This document shows positions 60,519-64,000 of a DNA stretch of 64,000 bases, piece after piece; the first letter of the stretch is position 1, and each line of letters opens with the position of its first letter. Source of the DNA: Autumnicola psychrophila (GTDB lineage Bacteria > Bacteroidota > Bacteroidia > Flavobacteriales > Flavobacteriaceae); NCBI RefSeq assembly GCF_031846645.1, contig NZ_JAVRHN010000015.1:37321-101320 (forward strand). The letters are read 5' to 3'. The notes under the pieces are model-generated. The model had not been told where the DNA came from. It saw only the letters and a list, made by a program, of their open reading frames with translations, and searched no databases. The position numbers were made by a program, and so were the translations under genes.

Positions 60519-62780
60519 ATGCTGAATTTTTATAATATCAGAATTTTTCAATTTCTAATTTTACTTACCCTATTGCTTTCTAGTTGTGTAGACTCTGAAA
60601 GAAACGAGGATTCGAATATTATTGACGGCCAAATTCAAAATAACTCCGAAGAAAAATCTACTCAGGATATTAAGCAAAGAGTAGCAGCTATTAATATAGA
60701 AACCGTTCCTTATATTTTCAATAATAAGAAAGTAGCTCTTTTAGAAAGAAAACTAGAATCAGCCGGGGGGAATGAAAAACTAAATTTGCTCTTAACTTAT
60801 GGTTTGGAATTACTAAATGCTGGAAATACCGAAGAATCAATTGCTGTATTAGATTAAGTATTGGAAATTATAGAAGATACAAATGTACGGTCTAAAGCTG
60901 AACTATTATATTTTATTAAAAAGCAACTTGCCATTGCTTATATGCGGAAAGCAGAACAGGATAATTGTATAGCAAATCATAACGAAGAATCATGTATTAT
61001 TCCCTTAACTAGAAAAGGGCAGCATGTAGTAAAGGATGGTGCTCAGCAGTCAATAGTTTTACTTAAGGAACTACTTGCTTTAAATCCTAATGATTTAGAA
61101 TCCCAGTACTTGCTGAATATTGCAAGCATGACCTTAGGTCAGTACCCGGAAAATGTACCAGAAGAGTTTAGAATTCCTGAATCTTATTTTTCCGATACCG
61201 CAGAATTCCCACGTTTTACAGATGTTGCCATGTCTTTAGGAGTTGACGTAAATATGAAATCTGGCGGGACTTGTGTAGATGACTTCAACGGAGACGGATA
61301 CTTAGACATTATTGCATCCTCTTGGGGTTTTAACGACCAGATCAGGTATTTTGAAAATGATGGAATGGGTGGTTTTACTGACCGAACGAACGATTCAGGA
61401 CTAGAAGGTGTTACAGGAGGACTGAATTTGAGACATGCAGATTTTAATAATGACGGGCATTTGGATTTTATTATTTTAAGAGGTGCCTGGTTGTCTGTAT
61501 TTGGTGAAATTCCTAATTCCTTGATGCGAAATAATGGAGATGGGACTTTTACCGATGTTACTAAAGCCGCCGGTATCTATTCACTGAATCCTACGCAAAC
61601 TGCTGTTTGGGTGGATATTAATCTGGACGGCTGGCTCGATTTATTTGTAGCCAATGAATGGACAGAGGCTAAGCAAAGTTATTGTGAATTATTTTTAAAT
61701 AATGGGGATGGTACTTTTAAAAATATAGCCAAAGACGCGGGAATAACTGTTCCCGGATACTTCAAAGGAGTGGCAAGCGGGGATATTAATAACGACCTAT
61801 ATCCCGATTTATATTTGTCTAACTATGATGGGCCAAATACTTTGTACATTAATACTACTGAAGAAACCGGAAGACCTTCTTTTAAAATAGCTGGTAATGC
61901 GGGGGTTTCTAATCCGAAATTAAGTTTCCCTACCTGGTTTTTTGATTACAATAATGATGGTTTTGAAGATATTTTTGTTTCGGGTTATTCTTCTTCGGAA
62001 ATTTTGCCTTCTGAAATGATACTTAGAAACATTAAATCTGGATCTACAGAATACAGGCCTTTATTATATCAAAATAAAGGAGATAATACTTTTGAAGAGG
62101 TGTCTTTAGAAATGAATTTAACAGAGCCTATCGCTACAATGGGCTGTAATTTTGGTGATCTGGATAATGATGGTTTTTTGGATTTTTATTTAGCAACGGG
62201 AGATCCTGATTTTTTTTCTATTGTACCCAATAAAATGTATCACAATATGAATGGGGAAAGCTTCGAAGACATTACCTATAGTGGTGGTTTTGGCCACATT
62301 CAAAAAGGACATGCCATTGGTTTTGGAGATTTAGACATGGATGGAGACCAGGATATTTATGCTGTTATGGGCGGAGCGGTTGAAGGTGACGTCTTTAGAA
62401 ATTTACTATTTGAAAATCCTATTGGGAATAAGAATAACTGGATCAATATGGTTTTAGAAGGTAAAAAGAGTAATCGCTCTGCTATTGGGGCTAAAATTGT
62501 CATCACAGTCGATGAAGATAACCAGGAAAGAAAGATTTACAACACGGTTGACTCTGGAGCGAGTTTTGGGGGCAATAGTTTAATGGCCGAAATTGGATTG
62601 GGAAAAGCCGCTGTTATAAAGAAAATTGAAATTCATTGGCCTCATTCTACTATGCCTATTTCTATTTTTGAAAATATTGCGGTCAATCAAAATATTAAAA
62701 TAGTCGAAGGAGGAAAAATTCAGAAGCTTGATCTTCATGAGGTTTCATTTGATAAAAAAAGACCTAAACATCAACATTAG
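60519..62780 (+). pseudogene. CRTAC1-like (TPR + FG-GAP/VCBS + ASPIC/UnbV) lipoprotein split by a stop codon
   Basis: The first part (60519-60857) encodes a signal peptide with lipobox LLSSC and ends ...NTEESIAVLD at TAA. The frame continues without a shift as VLEIIEDTNVRSKAELLYF to 62780 (639 residues from the TTG at 60861). Together they make one 753-residue protein. It has an N-terminal TPR-like helical region, then seven calcium-loop FG-GAP repeats of the type DFNGDGYLD, DFNNDGHLD, DINLDGWLD and DLDNDGFLD (about 245-620 of the joined chain), and a C-terminal ASPIC/UnbV domain (RSAIGAKIV, VDSGASFGGNS, IHWPHS). Such proteins are exported and often linked to polymer binding. A single base change (for example CAA or GAA to TAA) explains the break. 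Confidence 0.8.
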
Positions 62781-62820
62781 CTCTTGCTTCTTTTAAATAA
62801 TCTTAACTATTTCATCCTTG

Positions 62821-62950
62821 TTGGCACATAATATCAATTTTGACCATTGTCGTTATCTTATTCAACCAGATGAACTCCGTCCACGAAGAGTTTTTTAAAG
62901 AGATCTTTGCCTATATATTCTTTGTCGCCATACGGACTACTGATCCAGAG
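62821..62950 (-). mobile_element. IS982-family transposase fragment
   Basis: On the minus strand the frame reads YGDKEYIGKDLFKKLFVDGVHLV, which resembles the GDKGYI..LF..LF..G..L.T block near the third acidic residue of IS982-type transposases. A frameshift follows, and then KITTMVKIDIM can be matched loosely to the K.R.NMKNS.M block. Only ~130 bp remain, without ends. It is a relic. Confidence 0.4.
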
Positions 62951-62960
62951 AAATTATCAC

Positions 62961-62968
62961 TAAATTTG
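62961..62968 (+). promoter_or_regulatory. -7 promoter box for prs
   Basis: TAAATTTG is an exact match, 47 bp before the prs ATG. Confidence 0.5.
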
Positions 62969-63015
62969 CGAGGCATACATTATCAACTATATTTACTTAA
63001 AAATAAATAATCAAC

Positions 63016-63957
63016 ATGCCGACCGTAGTAACTGACGCCAAATTTTTTAATTGTACGCAAAGCCGGGAACTTGCAGAAAAAATTGCAGCTGCTTATGGCA
63101 GTAAACTGGGGAACGTGATCACCTCTACTTACAGCGATGGTGAATTCCAGCCTTCTTTCGAGGAATCTGTACGTGGTTCAAGGGTTTTTATTATTGGCTC
63201 GACCCATCCCGGTGCAGATCATCTTATGGAGATGCTCCTAATGCTCGATGCAGCAAAACGAGCCTCTGCACGACATATTACAGCGGTAATGCCCTATTTT
63301 GGATGGGCAAGACAGGACAGGAAGGATAAACCGAGGGTACCTATCGCAGCAAAAATGATTGCCAGCATTTTAGAAACAGCAGGTGCTACGCGCATTATAA
63401 CTATGGATCTGCATGCAGATCAAATTCAGGGCTTTTTTGAAAAACCTGTAGATCATCTTTTTGCTTCCACTGTTTTCCTGCCTTATCTCCGGAATCTTAA
63501 CCTGAGCAATCTCACTATTGCATCTCCCGATATGGGAGGTTCCAAGAGAGCTTACGCTTATTCCAAAGCGCTGGAAAGCGATGTTGTGATCTGCTATAAA
63601 CAACGTGTCAAGGCCAATGTAATTTCGCATATGGAGCTTATTGGAAACGTAGAAGGAAGAAATGTTGTTCTGGTTGATGATATGGTAGATACGGCAGGAA
63701 CCTTAACAAAAGCTGCTGATCTGATGATGGAACGCGGTGCAGTTAGTGTCCGGGCTATTTGTACTCACCCAGTACTTTCAGGAGAAGCTTATGAGCGGGT
63801 GGAGAAATCAAAGTTGCAGGAGTTAATTGTAACCGACTCCATTCCGCTGAAGAAAGAAAGTAGAAAAATCAAAGTCGTTAGTTGCGCAGATTTATTTGCG
63901 GATGTAATGAACAGAGTCCATAATAACCGTTCTATCAGTTCTAAGTTTATAATGTAG
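63016..63957 (+). CDS. prs: Ribose-phosphate pyrophosphokinase
   Basis: A 313-residue enzyme making PRPP from ribose 5-phosphate and ATP for purine, pyrimidine, histidine and tryptophan synthesis. Motifs are YSDGEFQPSFEESVRGS, MPYFGWARQDRKDKPRVPI (ATP loop), MDLHADQIQGFF (metal), SPDMGGSKRA and the PRPP-binding VLVDDMVDTAGTL. Length and motifs are those of class I PRPP synthase. Its product feeds the PurF step encoded at 37421-39319. Confidence 0.97.
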   Translation: MPTVVTDAKFFNCTQSRELAEKIAAAYGSKLGNVITSTYSDGEFQPSFEESVRGSRVFIIGSTHPGADHLMEMLLMLDAAKRASARHITAVMPYFGWARQDRKDKPRVPIAAKMIASILETAGATRIITMDLHADQIQGFFEKPVDHLFASTVFLPYLRNLNLSNLTIASPDMGGSKRAYAYSKALESDVVICYKQRVKANVISHMELIGNVEGRNVVLVDDMVDTAGTLTKAADLMMERGAVSVRAICTHPVLSGEAYERVEKSKLQELIVTDSIPLKKESRKIKVVSCADLFADVMNRVHNNRSISSKFIM

Positions 63958-64000
63958 TTTTTCAGTGAAGAGTGAAAAGTGAAAAGGGAAGAGTTCAAAA

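Overview
The window looks like a chromosome segment of a marine or soil member of the Flavobacteriaceae (Bacteroidota), close to the Gramella/Salegentibacter/Zunongwangia group. This is inferred from gene content and from promoters of the Bacteroidota type (-7 box TAnnTTTG, once with a TTTG -33 box 19 bp upstream). Typical genes are an OmpA protein with thrombospondin-3 repeats, IPExxxVDY and HopJ family proteins, the DUF177-rpmF-fabH-accB-accC cluster, and a GbsR-type regulator heading an RND operon. The base composition is AT-rich and coding is dense on both strands.

Layout. 1-4180: end of pdxA, DUF177-rpmF, then fabH-accB-accC. 4183-4890: gene-free and packed with dispersed repeats. 4895-18844: housekeeping genes (mtgA, a GreA-like protein, an orphan ABC ATPase, a HAD protein, prolyl oligopeptidase, asd, mscL, alr-tdk, rsmI, a UDG-like protein, HopJ, recJ). 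18846-19960: a small decayed island with an interrupted gene, gene scraps and an N-terminally clipped YefM-like antitoxin. 19975-25068: lpxH, queD, a 2OG-Fe(II) oxygenase, two coupled tiny membrane proteins behind a 7-bp tandem repeat, enoyl-CoA hydratase and a MATE exporter. 25150-25717: a GNAT pseudogene and tRNA-Ala(GGC). 25764-35430: alpha/beta hydrolase, AddB-like nuclease, ompA, kbl and AddA-like helicase, all on the minus strand. 35611-36219: sodA. 36275-37410: a gene-free zone with two sets of tandem repeats. 37421-45872: purF, a PfkB kinase, rnhA-purN (minus) and acpP-fabF-rnc, IPExxxVDY, pyk (plus). 46016-48985: a frameshifted small gene, dinB, an NAD-binding protein and a CYTH protein. 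49275-55462: a complete RND efflux operon (regulator, MFP, pump, outer-membrane factor) with a palindromic operator in its promoter. 55540-57581: outer-membrane phospholipase A and an isoaspartyl peptidase lipoprotein. 57582-62960: an unstable region with long direct repeats, a frameshifted lipoprotein, a defective IS256 element, a CRTAC1-like lipoprotein split by a stop codon and an IS982 scrap. 63016-63957: prs.

Functional themes are fatty-acid synthesis (fabH, accB, accC, acpP, fabF), purine and PRPP metabolism (purF, purN, prs), cell-wall and envelope building (mtgA, alr, lpxH, ompA, pldA), DNA repair (recJ, addA, addB, dinB) and multidrug export.

The most unusual content is non-coding. 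A short intergenic element (core GGTCGATAATTGCCATTTT) occurs about 17 times. Two other hairpin repeat families sit together at two loci. A unit of about 230 bp, made of a terminator-like hairpin plus a conserved 40-50 nt core, is present three times in tandem behind purF and could be a family of small RNAs. Several genes are broken by single stop codons or one-base A-tract deletions. No CRISPR array, prophage or complete defence system was seen.
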